A stretch of 64,000 nt of DNA, from contig NZ_CP008953.1 in NCBI RefSeq assembly GCF_000732925.1, forward strand, positions 1,860,001 through 1,924,000. Reading direction: 5' to 3'. Source of the stretch: Amycolatopsis japonica (GTDB lineage Bacteria; Actinomycetota; Actinomycetes; Mycobacteriales; Pseudonocardiaceae). This document shows, piece by piece, positions 8,641 through 16,583 of the stretch (positions are counted from its first letter, which is position 1; each line of letters begins with the position of its first letter). The notes beneath the pieces are model-generated. The model was not told the origin of the DNA, did not search any database, and was given only the letters and a program-made list of their open reading frames with translations. A program made the position numbers and the translations under genes.

Positions 8641-9297
8641 TCAGAACTCGTCCTGCTTGACCATCGTCCGCAGGCGGGCCAGTGCGCGGTGCTGTGTCAC
8701 GCGCACGTTGCCGGCGGAGATCCCGAGTGCCTCGGCGGTCTCGGCGGCGGACAGGCCGACGGCGATCCGGAGGGCGAGGATCTCCTGCTGCACCCGCGGG
8801 AGGGTGGAGAGCAGGCGGTTGAGGCGGGCACCGAGGTCCAGGTGCAGGGCGTGGGTTTCGGGCTCGTTGTCGCCGATGGGCCGCTCCGGCAGTTCCGGTA
8901 CCGGTTCCGACCGGTCGCGGGAGACGGCGCGGTAGGCGTCGGCGACCTTGTTGGCGGCGATGGCGTGCACGAGGTAGAGGAACGAACCGCCGCGATCCTG
9001 GTAGCCGGGCAATGCTTTCAGCACCGCCATGCACACTTCCTGCGCGACGTCGTCCGCCGACAGGTAGGACAGGTCGCGGCCGCCCATTCTGGCGCGGCAG
9101 TACCGGACCACGACGGGCCCGATCATCCGCAGCAGGGACTGGATCGCGGCGGGATTCCCGTCGCCCGCGTCCTTGACGAGGGGATCGAGGTCCTCCTTCG
9201 TCAGCCGTCCGCCCGGTCGAGGCAGGTGCTCCGGAGTCGTGTATCCGGGGACCGCATCGGGGGTGACGGTTCTGGACGCGCTTGAAGTTGCTTGCAT
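8641..9297 (-). CDS. ECF-type RNA polymerase sigma factor, SigD/ShbA-like
   Basis: A 218-residue sigma factor. Region 2 has VVVRYCRARMGG and LSADDVAQEVCMAVLKALP; region 4 has LPRVQQEILALRIAVGLSA followed by the ETAEALGISAGNVRVTQHRA helix-turn-helix. The wording closely resembles mycobacterial SigD and streptomycete ShbA as I remember them; ShbA drives transcription of the principal sigma factor gene. The start is ATG 9297, because GGGGAGGA lies just upstream of it, whereas a longer frame to 9348 lacks a ribosome site. No anti-sigma gene is adjacent. Confidence 0.85.
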   Translation of the reverse strand: MQATSSASRTVTPDAVPGYTTPEHLPRPGGRLTKEDLDPLVKDAGDGNPAAIQSLLRMIGPVVVRYCRARMGGRDLSYLSADDVAQEVCMAVLKALPGYQDRGGSFLYLVHAIAANKVADAYRAVSRDRSEPVPELPERPIGDNEPETHALHLDLGARLNRLLSTLPRVQQEILALRIAVGLSAAETAEALGISAGNVRVTQHRALARLRTMVKQDEF

Positions 9298-9363
9298 GGT
9301 CGTCCTCCCCGGCCGACCCTGCGACCGTCGCTGTCGAGGGGTCAACACTCCGTAACGATTGAG

Positions 9364-9402
9364 GGCGGCAGATGCTCCGTAAGATCAGATTCATCTGCCG
9401 CC
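9364..9402. promoter_or_regulatory. 11-base perfect dyad upstream of the SigD/ShbA-like gene
   Basis: GGCGGCAGATG (9364-9374) and CATCTGCCGCC (9392-9402) are perfect inverted repeats separated by 17 bases. They lie 67-105 bases upstream of the sigma factor ATG, in the 250-base gap before the DUF202 genes. It may be an operator or a 5' leader hairpin. Nothing else is evident in 9298-9547. Confidence 0.5.
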
Positions 9403-9547
9403 GTTGCGACGCAGCGTAATCGTAAGCGCCGATCGGACGGCAGTAAAGATTTCAACTAGAGATAGCCCATTCGCCGGAGTCGGCTTAATACAACCGAGAC
9501 TCTGCGTCGCGAAAAGAGGCTTCGGCGTCGCTGGATGTGTGCGGGAC

Positions 9548-9850
9548 TTAGCGCACCGCGATCAGTGCGGCCGCCGTCGCTACGACGAGTGCCGACGTTG
9601 TGACAGCAAGGATCGGGTTAAGAGGTTTCGGGGTTTCCGGACGGCGCAGTGCTCGTTCACGGATCGCGCCGACGGCGGCCAAGGTGATCACCATGGCCCC
9701 CGCGAAGGCGACCGGGATGACCGCCGTGCCCCATCCTCGCCGGGCCGCGGTGTGCAAAAGCAGGAGTGTGCAGGCAGTAGCCGCGAGCGCGGTCCGGCGC
9801 CAGGCGAGCCCCGTCCGTTCCGCTTGCGCTCCGTGATCGGCCGGGCTCAC
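9548..9850 (-). CDS. DUF202 membrane protein
   Basis: A 100-residue membrane protein of the DUF202 family. It has the defining ERTGLAWRRTAL motif just before the first helix and about three membrane segments. The GTG start at 9850 overlaps the stop of the upstream DUF202 gene by 4 bases. A longer frame reaches 10018 but overlaps that gene and is Arg-rich shadow sequence. Molecular function is unknown; such proteins often occur as tandem pairs. Confidence 0.75.
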   Translation of the reverse strand: MSPADHGAQAERTGLAWRRTALAATACTLLLLHTAARRGWGTAVIPVAFAGAMVITLAAVGAIRERALRRPETPKPLNPILAVTTSALVVATAAALIAVR

Positions 9851-10197
9851 GAGAAGACGACCAGCGCCGCGGCGGTCAGGGTGATCACGAGGATTCCGGC
9901 GGTCAGCAGGAGCAGCATCCCGCTCTTCGGCAGTGGCTGCCCCGCGCGCATCGCGGTCTGCACCCGACGCCAGCGCGGATAGGCGCTCGCCGCGAGGACG
10001 GCGGCCAGTACGACGCACAGCCCCGCCAGGACGGTGCTCAGCGCGTTCGGGTCGGGGACCAGTTGGTGGACGGCGACACCGCCGGCCAGCAGGCCCAGCG
10101 CCGTCCGGAGCCAGGCGAGGAAGGTCCGTTCGTTGGCGAGCGTGAAGCGGTAGTCGGGTTCCGAACCGCCGTCGTGCGGGCCGTTGATCTCTGCCAC
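9847..10197 (-). CDS. YidH-like DUF202 membrane protein
   Basis: A 116-residue protein with the YidH-type signature ANERTFLAWLRTALGLLAGG, followed by three hydrophobic segments (roughly 37-55, 60-80 and 95-115). The GTG start at 10197 was chosen because the family begins a few residues before this signature; upstream residues in the open frame are not conserved-looking. It forms a translationally coupled pair with the following DUF202 gene. No function is established. Confidence 0.77.
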   Translation of the reverse strand: MAEINGPHDGGSEPDYRFTLANERTFLAWLRTALGLLAGGVAVHQLVPDPNALSTVLAGLCVVLAAVLAASAYPRWRRVQTAMRAGQPLPKSGMLLLLTAGILVITLTAAALVVFS

Positions 10198-10237
10198 GCG
10201 ATGAAGACTAGGCGGTGTCCGGCCGGCCGGACACCGC

Positions 10238-10693
10238 CTAGGCGTTCCGCCGCGCGAAGACCCACCAGCGAAGAACCGCGAAGCGTGCGATGCCGCCCAC
10301 GACACTGGCCGCGAGCAGCGCGCCGGTCTGTTCCAGTGCGGTCGGCTCGGTGATCACCGCGTCGAGGGACGCGAGCACGATCGAGCCGTACACGGCGTAG
10401 AAGGCGAAGGTCACCAGATCCTGGAAATGCCGCTTGCCCGCGTGACTCTTGCGGGTGGCGAAGGTGACCCGGCGGTGGAACTCGGTGTTCCCGACGGTGG
10501 TGACCGCGAGCGCGACCAGATTGGCCAATTGCGGTCCGAGGATCGGCTGCAGGAGAAGGAACAGCACCGCCTGCAGGCCGGTGGCGGCGACGCCGGCGAC
10601 GACGTACCAAGCGGCGTGGTTGCCGAGTTCGTGGTGCCGCTCCGGCGCGCGCCGGATGATCCGGTGCCCTGGCGCCCACCTGGTGGTGGTCAT
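10238..10693 (-). CDS. GtrA family membrane protein
   Basis: A 151-residue GtrA-like protein with four membrane segments. Typical motifs are a polar N-terminus, FLLLQPILGPQLANLVALAVTT and NTEFHRRVTFA in the first half, and RFAVLRWWVFA at the end. GtrA proteins are thought to flip lipid-linked sugars, or to anchor glycosyltransferases that modify cell-surface glycans. The ATG at 10693 is preferred over a longer frame to 10807 that runs through the promoter dyad. Confidence 0.82.
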   Translation of the reverse strand: MTTTRWAPGHRIIRRAPERHHELGNHAAWYVVAGVAATGLQAVLFLLLQPILGPQLANLVALAVTTVGNTEFHRRVTFATRKSHAGKRHFQDLVTFAFYAVYGSIVLASLDAVITEPTALEQTGALLAASVVGGIARFAVLRWWVFARRNA

Positions 10694-10714
10694 ACCGACG
10701 ACGCTACTCCTTGT

Positions 10715-10730
10715 TTCACAAACTTGTGAA
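10715..10730. promoter_or_regulatory. operator-like palindrome upstream of gtrA
   Basis: TTCACAAACTTGTGAA has perfect 7-base arms around AC, 22 bases upstream of the GtrA start and 136 bases upstream of the divergent small gene at 10866. It is AT-rich in an otherwise very GC-rich stretch, as expected of a regulator site or a promoter core. The cognate regulator is unknown. Confidence 0.5.
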
Positions 10731-10865
10731 GCTAATGAACCACCTGAGAAACTGTGATCCCCGCGACAGCGCCGCCGTTTGGCCTGCGGAGACGCCGGGT
10801 AAGCCACAGGGACGGGGTCGAGTACAGCACGCCCCCGTCAACGTCCGACCAGGAGGGAGCGGCCG

Positions 10866-11081
10866 ATGAGCGACCGTGAGACCGCGGAGCCGGAAACGTT
10901 GGATCCCAGCGAAGCGCTCGACGAGGACGAACTCCGTGTCGACCCGCTCGAAGAAGGCGTCGAACCGCCCGAGCACTGGAGCGGGGCCGACCGGTTCGGG
11001 ACCACGCCGGCGGAGATCCGCGAAGGGGAGTCGCATGCCATGCGGCTGGCCGAAGAGGAGCCGGACGTCGGCGAAAAATGA
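10866..11081 (+). CDS. small acidic DUF5709-like protein
   Basis: A 71-residue, strongly acidic soluble protein. The pattern LDPSEALDEDELRVDPLEEG followed by PPEHWSGADRFGTT resembles the actinobacterial DUF5709 family (family recalled, not searched). A GGAGGGAGC ribosome site lies just upstream of the ATG. No catalytic motif, cysteine or membrane segment is present. Function unknown. Confidence 0.65.
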   Translation: MSDRETAEPETLDPSEALDEDELRVDPLEEGVEPPEHWSGADRFGTTPAEIREGESHAMRLAEEEPDVGEK

Positions 11082-11162
11082 TCTTCACTCAGACGGCGGG
11101 CCATGCCGACACCCCCTAGCGTGGTCGGTCAAGTGCAAGACCGCGACGAAGGAAGGGCAGAG

Positions 11163-11474
11163 ATGCTGACAGTCACCGAAGCCGCCGCCGAGGCGATCAC
11201 CGCACTGACCGGGCAGGAGAACGGCCAGGACGGAGGCGGGCTGCGGTTCGCCATGCATTCCCAGCAGGGGGACAGTCCCCAGCTCGCGGTTTCCGTCGCT
11301 CCGGAGCCGGAAAGCGGCGACAAGGTCCTCGGCGCCGACGGCGGCCCGAAGGTGTTCTTGGAGCCGGAAGCGGCCGCGTTGCTCGACGACAAGGTCCTCG
11401 ACGTCCAGCAGGACGAAACCGGCGAAGTCGCCTTCGCCGTACTCCCGCAGGCTCAGCCCCAGCCCGGTAGCTGA
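11163..11474 (+). CDS. IscA/HesB-like protein lacking cysteines
   Basis: A 103-residue protein with the length and layout of the HesB/IscA fold: MLTVTEAAAEAI at the start, a GLRFAM strand and a VFLEPEAAALLDDKVLDV segment. IscA proteins bind Fe-S clusters through three cysteines, but none occurs here, so cluster binding by the canonical ligands is impossible. The ATG at 11163 follows GGAAGGG; an upstream ATG at 11103 has no such site. Related cysteine-free actinobacterial homologues are of unknown role. The gene ends inside a bidirectional hairpin. Confidence 0.68.
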   Translation: MLTVTEAAAEAITALTGQENGQDGGGLRFAMHSQQGDSPQLAVSVAPEPESGDKVLGADGGPKVFLEPEAAALLDDKVLDVQQDETGEVAFAVLPQAQPQPGS

Positions 11475-11505
11475 GCCCGCGGGCAGGCGTCGCTGCCCAG
11501 GCTCA
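11472..11505. terminator. bidirectional hairpin spanning two convergent stop codons
   Basis: TGAGCC...GGGCAG (11472-11486) pairs with CTGCCC.GGCTCA (11493-11505) around GCGTCG. The left arm contains the TGA of the IscA-like gene and the right arm the TGA (reverse strand) of glycerate kinase. One element can therefore terminate both transcripts. Confidence 0.6.
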
Positions 11506-12627
11506 AGTACGGGCCCAGGCGCGGACCAGCTCGCCGGCTCGCTCGCGCAGGAGTTCCGCCGCGTGCGCACGCGCGTGGTCGAGTGAAGGCGCGTGGTCGA
11601 TCAGGGCGGCGCTGCCCACGACCCCGAGGCCGGTGAGCTGGCCCTCGTCCAGCTGGATCCGTCCGGCCAGCACCATCAGCGGTACCGCGTGTTCCCGTGC
11701 GCGGGCCGCGATGCCCGCCGGTGCCTTGCCGTCGAGGCTCTGCGCGTCCAGCGAGCCTTCGCCGGTGATGACGAGGTCGGCGTGTTCGATGGCGCCGGCG
11801 ACTCCGGTGAGCCCGGCGATGAGCTGGAAACCGGATTCGACGCTCGCGCCGAGTCCCGCGATCGCGCCCGCCGCGACCCCGCCGCCCGCGCCCGCTCCGG
11901 GAACGTCGGAGACATCGGGCGCACCGGCGTTCCGCAACGCCTGCGCCCAGCGGGACAGGGACTCGTCCAGTTGCTCGACTTCGCGCGGGCCCGCGCCCTT
12001 CTGCGGGCCGAAGATCGCGGCCGCGCCACGAGGGCCGAGCAGCGGGTTCGTGACGTCGGTGGCGACGGCGACCTCGACGGAGCGGAGCCGTTCACGCACC
12101 GGGCCGAGTTCGGCCAGCGCGACCCGGCCCAGCGTGCCGCCGCCGAGCCCGACCGGCGCGCCGAACGCGTCGAAGACCCCGGCACCCAGTGCAGCCAGCA
12201 TCCCGGCGCCGCCGTCGGTGCTCGCCGTCCCGCCGACGGTCAGCACCAGCCGCCGTGCGCCGTTGTCGAGCGCGTGCGCGAGCAGTTCCCCGACGCCCCA
12301 GGTGTGCGCGGCGAGCGCCACCTCCGGGCTCGGCTCGACGAACTCGATCCCGCAGGCGCGGGCCGATTCGATGTAGGCCGTGCCGTCGAGGGTCACGTAG
12401 CGGGCGTCGACGGTGTCGTCGAGCGGCCCGCGGACGGGGAGTTCCACGAGACGGCCACCCGCCGCGACGAGGACGTCGAGCGTTCCTTCGCCCCCGTCGG
12501 CGACCGGGCAGGACGAGACCTCGGCTTCGGGCAGCGCGTCGCGGACGCCGTGGGCGATCGCCTCCGCGGCCTCGACCGCGGTCAAGCTTCCCTTGAACTT
12601 GTCGGGCGCGATGACCACACGAGTCAT
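11503..12627 (-). CDS. glycerate kinase (GarK/GlxK type)
   Basis: A 374-residue glycerate kinase, usual length for the family. It begins VVIAPDKFKGSLTAVEAAEA, the conserved start of type-2 glycerate kinases, and contains GGTASTDGGAGML, ATDVTNPLLG, FGPQKGA and ITGEGSLDAQS, all family motifs. It phosphorylates D-glycerate with ATP to 2- or 3-phosphoglycerate. It follows the reductase gene with a 4-base overlap, so the two form a glyoxylate/hydroxypyruvate to phosphoglycerate route. Confidence 0.88.
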   Translation of the reverse strand: MTRVVIAPDKFKGSLTAVEAAEAIAHGVRDALPEAEVSSCPVADGGEGTLDVLVAAGGRLVELPVRGPLDDTVDARYVTLDGTAYIESARACGIEFVEPSPEVALAAHTWGVGELLAHALDNGARRLVLTVGGTASTDGGAGMLAALGAGVFDAFGAPVGLGGGTLGRVALAELGPVRERLRSVEVAVATDVTNPLLGPRGAAAIFGPQKGAGPREVEQLDESLSRWAQALRNAGAPDVSDVPGAGAGGGVAAGAIAGLGASVESGFQLIAGLTGVAGAIEHADLVITGEGSLDAQSLDGKAPAGIAARAREHAVPLMVLAGRIQLDEGQLTGLGVVGSAALIDHAPSLDHARAHAAELLRERAGELVRAWART

Positions 12628-13589
12628 GGACGAACCTCCGTCAGCGGGTTTCCGCCGGTGAGCACCGACGCGACGTTCTCGGCCGCGAGCACGGCCATGG
12701 CAGTACGGGTCTCGACCGTCGCCGATCCGAGATGCGGCGTCAAGACGACGTTTTCGCGATCCAGCAGGCGTGGTTCGACCTCGGGTTCGGCTTCGAACAC
12801 GTCGAGGCCGGCACCGGCGATTTCCCCGGCTTCGAGCGCGTCGGCCAGCGCGGCCTCGTGGACGACGGGACCGCGCGTGGTGTTGATCAGATACGCGCCC
12901 GGTTTCATCGCCTTCAGCGCGTCCGCGTCGACGAGATGCCGGGTCTCCGGCGTCAGCGGACAGTGCAGAGACACGACGTCGGAGCTTCGCAGCAGTTCGT
13001 CGAAGGGCACGTACTTCGCGCCCAAGGTCTTCTCGACGTCTTCGGCGGCCCTCGATCGTCCTGAGTAGACGATCCGCATGCCGAAACCGAGCGCCCGCCG
13101 CGCGACCGCCTGCCCGATCTGTCCGAGCCCGACGATCCCGAGTGTCTTGTCCTGCAGTGAGGAGCCGAGCAGGAAACCCAAGTGGAACGACCAGGGCGTG
13201 CGGGAGCGGATCAGCCGTTCGCCCTCGCCGAGCCGTCGCGTGACCGCGAGGATCAGCCCGAACGCCAGATCCGCGGTGGCGTCGGTGAGCACGCCGGGGG
13301 TGTTGGTGACGGTGATGCCGCGGCCGGCCAGTGCCGGGACGTCGATGTTGTCGTAGCCGACGGCCACGTTCGCCACGACCTTCAGGTCCGGGCCCGCCGC
13401 GTCGGCGACCTCCCCGTCGATCCGGTCGTGCAGCATGCCGACGATCGCGGACGAGCCGCGGACGAACTCACGCAGTTCGTCCGGCGTCAGCGGCCGGTCG
13501 GCGCGCGACAGTTTCACCTCCCCGGCCTCGGCGAGCACTTTCAGCGCTTCGTCGGGAATCCACCGGGTCACCGCGATCGTCGAGGTCAC
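12624..13589 (-). CDS. D-2-hydroxyacid dehydrogenase (glyoxylate/hydroxypyruvate reductase type)
   Basis: A 321-residue NAD(P)-dependent D-isomer 2-hydroxyacid dehydrogenase. The Rossmann motif GLGQIGQAVARR, the catalytic Arg in NTTRGPVV, Glu in EAEPEV and His in LTPHLGSAT are all present. VANVAVGYDNIDV and RGITVTNTPGVLTDATADLA are typical of glyoxylate reductases. Coupling to glycerate kinase supports D-glycerate as product. The ATG at 13589 is the first start in the frame. Confidence 0.87.
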   Translation of the reverse strand: MTSTIAVTRWIPDEALKVLAEAGEVKLSRADRPLTPDELREFVRGSSAIVGMLHDRIDGEVADAAGPDLKVVANVAVGYDNIDVPALAGRGITVTNTPGVLTDATADLAFGLILAVTRRLGEGERLIRSRTPWSFHLGFLLGSSLQDKTLGIVGLGQIGQAVARRALGFGMRIVYSGRSRAAEDVEKTLGAKYVPFDELLRSSDVVSLHCPLTPETRHLVDADALKAMKPGAYLINTTRGPVVHEAALADALEAGEIAGAGLDVFEAEPEVEPRLLDRENVVLTPHLGSATVETRTAMAVLAAENVASVLTGGNPLTEVRP

Positions 13590-13747
13590 GCGCCCAGCCT
13601 AGTGGGCGGCGGTTGGTATCCCAAATATGGAAATCCCCGTTATGAGGGAGGCGCTTCCCCTGCGCGGGGGAGTCGTCACCGTCCGGCACCCCGGGATCGT
13701 GAGAGGCGCGGAAATGCTCCGCGACCAGGGGATTCAAGGGGTGGAAC

Positions 13748-14275
13748 ATGAAACGATCACGAGAACTCGCGGCCGTCGGTGCCGCGATGGTCCTCGCCAC
13801 GACACTTGTCGCGGCCGGTCCGGCGTCGGGCGAGGAAGCGGGCAAGGGCAAACCGGCCGAGCCGAGTCTCGTCGGCAGCGCCAAGATGCTGCGCAAGGAC
13901 GGTCAGGACGTCCGGTTCGCCTTCGACGCGCACGGTCTCTTCCCGGAGAGCCGGGGGACGTTCCGGGTGAGCCACGTGGGCGACGGGTTCTCCGCCTACT
14001 TTCGCGGCAGGGTCGACTGCCTGGTCGTCGGCGGCCCGGTCGCCGTCGTCACCGGCATCGTCGAGGACACGGACGTCCCCGGTCTCAAGGACCGCCGGGT
14101 CGGGATGACGGTGTACGACAACGGCAAGCGCGACCGGCTCGGCTACAGCTGGGGTCCGGATCCCGAGCACCAGCAGATCGTCCCGCCGTGCCTGAGCAGC
14201 GCGACCTTCGAACGGGTCGAAAGCGGGGATTTCAAGGCCGTCGAATGGTTCCCGCCCGGCAGTGGGCTCGGCTGA
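13748..14275 (+). CDS. secreted protein of unknown function
   Basis: A 175-residue protein with a clear Sec signal peptide (MKRSRELAAVGAAMVLATTLVAAGPASG, shown here only by its charged start, hydrophobic core and Ala-X-Ser-Gly end at about residue 28). The mature part is about 147 residues, with two cysteines (about 97 and 153) that could form a disulphide. AAGGGG precedes the ATG. I do not recognise the family; a beta-rich fold is suggested by alternating hydrophobic residues. Its stop abuts the convergent PfpI-like gene. Confidence 0.6.
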   Translation: MKRSRELAAVGAAMVLATTLVAAGPASGEEAGKGKPAEPSLVGSAKMLRKDGQDVRFAFDAHGLFPESRGTFRVSHVGDGFSAYFRGRVDCLVVGGPVAVVTGIVEDTDVPGLKDRRVGMTVYDNGKRDRLGYSWGPDPEHQQIVPPCLSSATFERVESGDFKAVEWFPPGSGLG

Positions 14276-14959
14276 TCACAGAAGCTCCGCCACCTTCTTC
14301 GCCGTCTCCTTCGCGGATCCAGGGTTCTGGCCGGTGACCAGATTGCCGTCGACCACCGCGTAGGAGACGAAGGGCAGCTTGGCCTTTTCGTAGTGCGCGC
14401 CGCGTTTCTTCATCTCTTCTTCGGCGTTGTAGGGCACGAGCTTGTCCACCTTCGCGAGGACTTCCTCACGCCAGGCGAAGCCGGTGACCTTGCGGCCCGC
14501 GACGAGATATGAACCGTCGGACAGCCTCGTGTTCAGCAGGCCGCAGTAACCGTGGCAGACGGAGGAAACGATGCCGCCGCGTTCGAAGATCTCGCGGGTG
14601 ATCCGTTGCAGGCCTTCGCTGTCGGGGAAGTCGTACATGACCGCGTGGCCGCCGGTGAAGTAGATCGCGTCGAAGTCCGCCGAGTCGATTTCGTCCGGGG
14701 CGGCGGTGTTCTCCAGCAACGCCATCCGGTCCGGGTCGGCGTGCCAGGCCTTGGCGGTCTTGTCGTAGTTGGGGAACTTCAGCGATCGGGGTTCGAGCGG
14801 CGATCGTCCGCCTCGCGGGCTGACGATCGTCTGCTCGAAACCGCGCTCGGCGAAGACGTGGAAGGCATGGGTGAGCTCGGACAGCCACAACCCGGTCGGG
14901 TGGGACGGATCGTCGTAGTGGCCGACGTTGGTGACGACGGTCAGAACGCGTTTGGTCAT
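14276..14959 (-). CDS. DJ-1/PfpI family protein (Hsp31/glyoxalase III-like)
   Basis: A 227-residue class I glutamine-amidotransferase-fold protein. It has the Hsp31-like motifs DDPSHPTGLWLSELTHAF, FTGGHAVMYDFP and SSVCHGYCG, where the Cys-His pair forms the nucleophile elbow. Relatives act as chaperones, deglycases or glutathione-independent glyoxalases. It overlaps the upstream gene by 4 bases and is thus cotranscribed with the acetoacetate-decarboxylase-like gene under the TetR operators. A detoxification role is inferred. Confidence 0.8.
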   Translation of the reverse strand: MTKRVLTVVTNVGHYDDPSHPTGLWLSELTHAFHVFAERGFEQTIVSPRGGRSPLEPRSLKFPNYDKTAKAWHADPDRMALLENTAAPDEIDSADFDAIYFTGGHAVMYDFPDSEGLQRITREIFERGGIVSSVCHGYCGLLNTRLSDGSYLVAGRKVTGFAWREEVLAKVDKLVPYNAEEEMKKRGAHYEKAKLPFVSYAVVDGNLVTGQNPGSAKETAKKVAELL

Positions 14960-15873
14960 TTGCGGGCCTCCTGTTCCCGGACGGAGGTGGGGACCGGCAT
15001 GTGGAGCGCGAGCTGCCCTTCGGTCATCACGTCGAGGCGGATCGGCTTGCGGGGGTTGAGCGAGCGAAGGTCATCGGAGAGGCGTCCCTCACCCAGCCGG
15101 AGGCCGACGCCGCGCGGGAACGTCGCGCTTCCGGCCGAGAGGACGTTGGTCTGGCTCAGCGTCGCATGCCACGCGTCCCCGATGGTGGTGTACGACGTGA
15201 GGCTCGAAACCTGCTCGCCGGACTTGTGCGTGGTTTGGCGTGGCGTCGCCACCGAAAGGGCGAGATCGGTTTCGCCGCGGTCGTTCGCGACGCGCGCTTC
15301 GGTGCGTTCGGCGTCGATGTCGACGTCGAGGCGCGTCACCCATTTCGGGAATCCGTAGCCGTCGTGGCCGCGGACCTGGGCGATGTCGGAGCTGACCGGA
15401 AGGGACAGCACGTACGAGTGAAGGTGTTCGTTCTTGAGACCGGTCACGAGATCGAAGAAGCCGAGCCGTCCGTGCCGGGCGGGCCGGACCGCGATGCCCA
15501 CCGCTGCCTCGGTGTAGAAGTCGATGTCGCAGACGTCGTACCGGAACACCATCACCGACACCAGGCCGAGGCCCGGCGCGACCTCCAGCGGCGCGAGCTC
15601 TTCGGGGAGACGGCGCCGGATCGCCCGGGAAGGCGCCGTCAACGTCAGCCGGGCCGTCGCGATCCGGTAGTAGAAGTTGGGCGTCAGCGTCGGGCCGATC
15701 GGGGAGTCGACCCGCGCCTTGGGGAGGCGCCGGAAGAAGTCGACGCCGCTCACGCGCGGGTCGGCGGCGACGGTGTCGAGATCGGTGTCCATGTGGTAGC
15801 GGTCGTACAGGCCGCCTTTCGGGACGTCGACCGCGCGTCCACCCAGATCGACGGTGACCGTTTCCTGTGTCAT
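14956..15873 (-). CDS. acetoacetate decarboxylase-like protein
   Basis: A 305-residue protein with the acetoacetate-decarboxylase fold, recognised from the GYGFPK segment and the surrounding beta pattern (about residues 180-190). The true decarboxylases use a Schiff-base lysine in a different loop; whether it is present here I cannot tell. The ATG at 15873 follows GGGAGA; the longer frame to 15942 would run through the operator. Relatives include lactonases, aldolase-dehydratases and decarboxylases, so the reaction is open. Confidence 0.65.
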   Translation of the reverse strand: MTQETVTVDLGGRAVDVPKGGLYDRYHMDTDLDTVAADPRVSGVDFFRRLPKARVDSPIGPTLTPNFYYRIATARLTLTAPSRAIRRRLPEELAPLEVAPGLGLVSVMVFRYDVCDIDFYTEAAVGIAVRPARHGRLGFFDLVTGLKNEHLHSYVLSLPVSSDIAQVRGHDGYGFPKWVTRLDVDIDAERTEARVANDRGETDLALSVATPRQTTHKSGEQVSSLTSYTTIGDAWHATLSQTNVLSAGSATFPRGVGLRLGEGRLSDDLRSLNPRKPIRLDVMTEGQLALHMPVPTSVREQEARK

Positions 15874-15887
15874 CGGATCTCCCGGGA

Positions 15888-15940
15888 TGTTTACAATGCT
15901 TACATTCGAGACCCTAAATGTCGATGTGAGCACTGTCAAC
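15888..15940. promoter_or_regulatory. paired TetR-type operator upstream of the decarboxylase-like gene
   Basis: Two inverted copies of one site: TGTTTACAATGCTTACAT (15888-15905) and ATGTGAGCACTGTCAAC (15924-15940; reverse complement GTTGACAGTGCTCACAT). Both fit the consensus GTTKACANTGCTYACAT, which recurs twice in the TetR/flavoenzyme promoter at 16514-16564. The pair separates the TetR stop from the decarboxylase-like start. Confidence 0.75.
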
Positions 15941-15945
15941 ACCGG

Positions 15946-16521
15946 TTAGCGTGCTCGTGCCGCCAGGATCGCGGTGAACGCGGCGCGCACCTGCTCGGCG
16001 ATCTCGTCGTCCGACTCCACCTGGAGTTTGCCGTCCAGGAACAGGTACGCGAGCCCGTGGGCGAGTGCCCAGCCCGCCGAGGCGAGGGCGTCCGAAGGCT
16101 CGGAGAACACGTGCGTCATCGCCAGTCGCAGGAGTTCGTGGATGTCCGCCGCGGCCTGGACGCGTTCGTTGCTCCCCGTGTCACAGGCGTTCCCGAACAT
16201 GAGGCGGAACAACGCCGGGCGACGCAAGGCGAAGTCGACGTAGGCGACCGCGAGTTCGGCGAGATCCTCTACTGAGGCCGGGAGTTCGCGCCCCTGTGCG
16301 AGGTCTTCTTTCAGGTCGCGCAGGCCTTGCGCGGCCAATGCCGACTCCAGGGCATCCCTGTCGGCGAAGTGCCGGTACGGCGCTGTCGCCGAAACGCCCG
16401 CTTCGCGTGCGACGGCGCGCAAGGAGAACTGTTCGCCGGCTTCGAGCATGCGCATCGCCGTGGTCAGCAGTGACGCTCTCAAGTCGCCGTGATGGTAGCC
16501 ACTCTTCGTCGATGTTGACAC
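15946..16521 (-). CDS. TetR family regulator
   Basis: A 191-residue TetR repressor. The N-terminal helix-turn-helix is FSLRAVAREAGVSATAPYRHF (about residues 33-53), and the C-terminal ligand domain has LFRLMFG and a TetR_C-type FALRRPALF. The only credible start is GTG 16521, which lies inside one operator copy (16514-16530), so the protein probably represses itself. It is divergent to the OYE-type gene and upstream of the decarboxylase-PfpI pair, and the same operator serves both. Confidence 0.83.
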   Translation of the reverse strand: MSTSTKSGYHHGDLRASLLTTAMRMLEAGEQFSLRAVAREAGVSATAPYRHFADRDALESALAAQGLRDLKEDLAQGRELPASVEDLAELAVAYVDFALRRPALFRLMFGNACDTGSNERVQAAADIHELLRLAMTHVFSEPSDALASAGWALAHGLAYLFLDGKLQVESDDEIAEQVRAAFTAILAARAR

Positions 16522-16564
16522 TGCTTACATCCCCTTCCTATGCTCATGTGAGCAATGTAAACAT
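16514..16564. promoter_or_regulatory. paired TetR-type operator in the divergent tetR/flavoenzyme promoter
   Basis: GTTGACACTGCTTACAT (16514-16530) and the inverted ATGTGAGCAATGTAAACAT (16546-16564) repeat the sites at 15888-15940. One copy overlaps the tetR GTG, and the other ends 20 bases before the flavoenzyme ATG. This arrangement would shut both promoters. Confidence 0.75.
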
Positions 16565-16583
16565 ACCTCGTTCGGGAGCAGGG

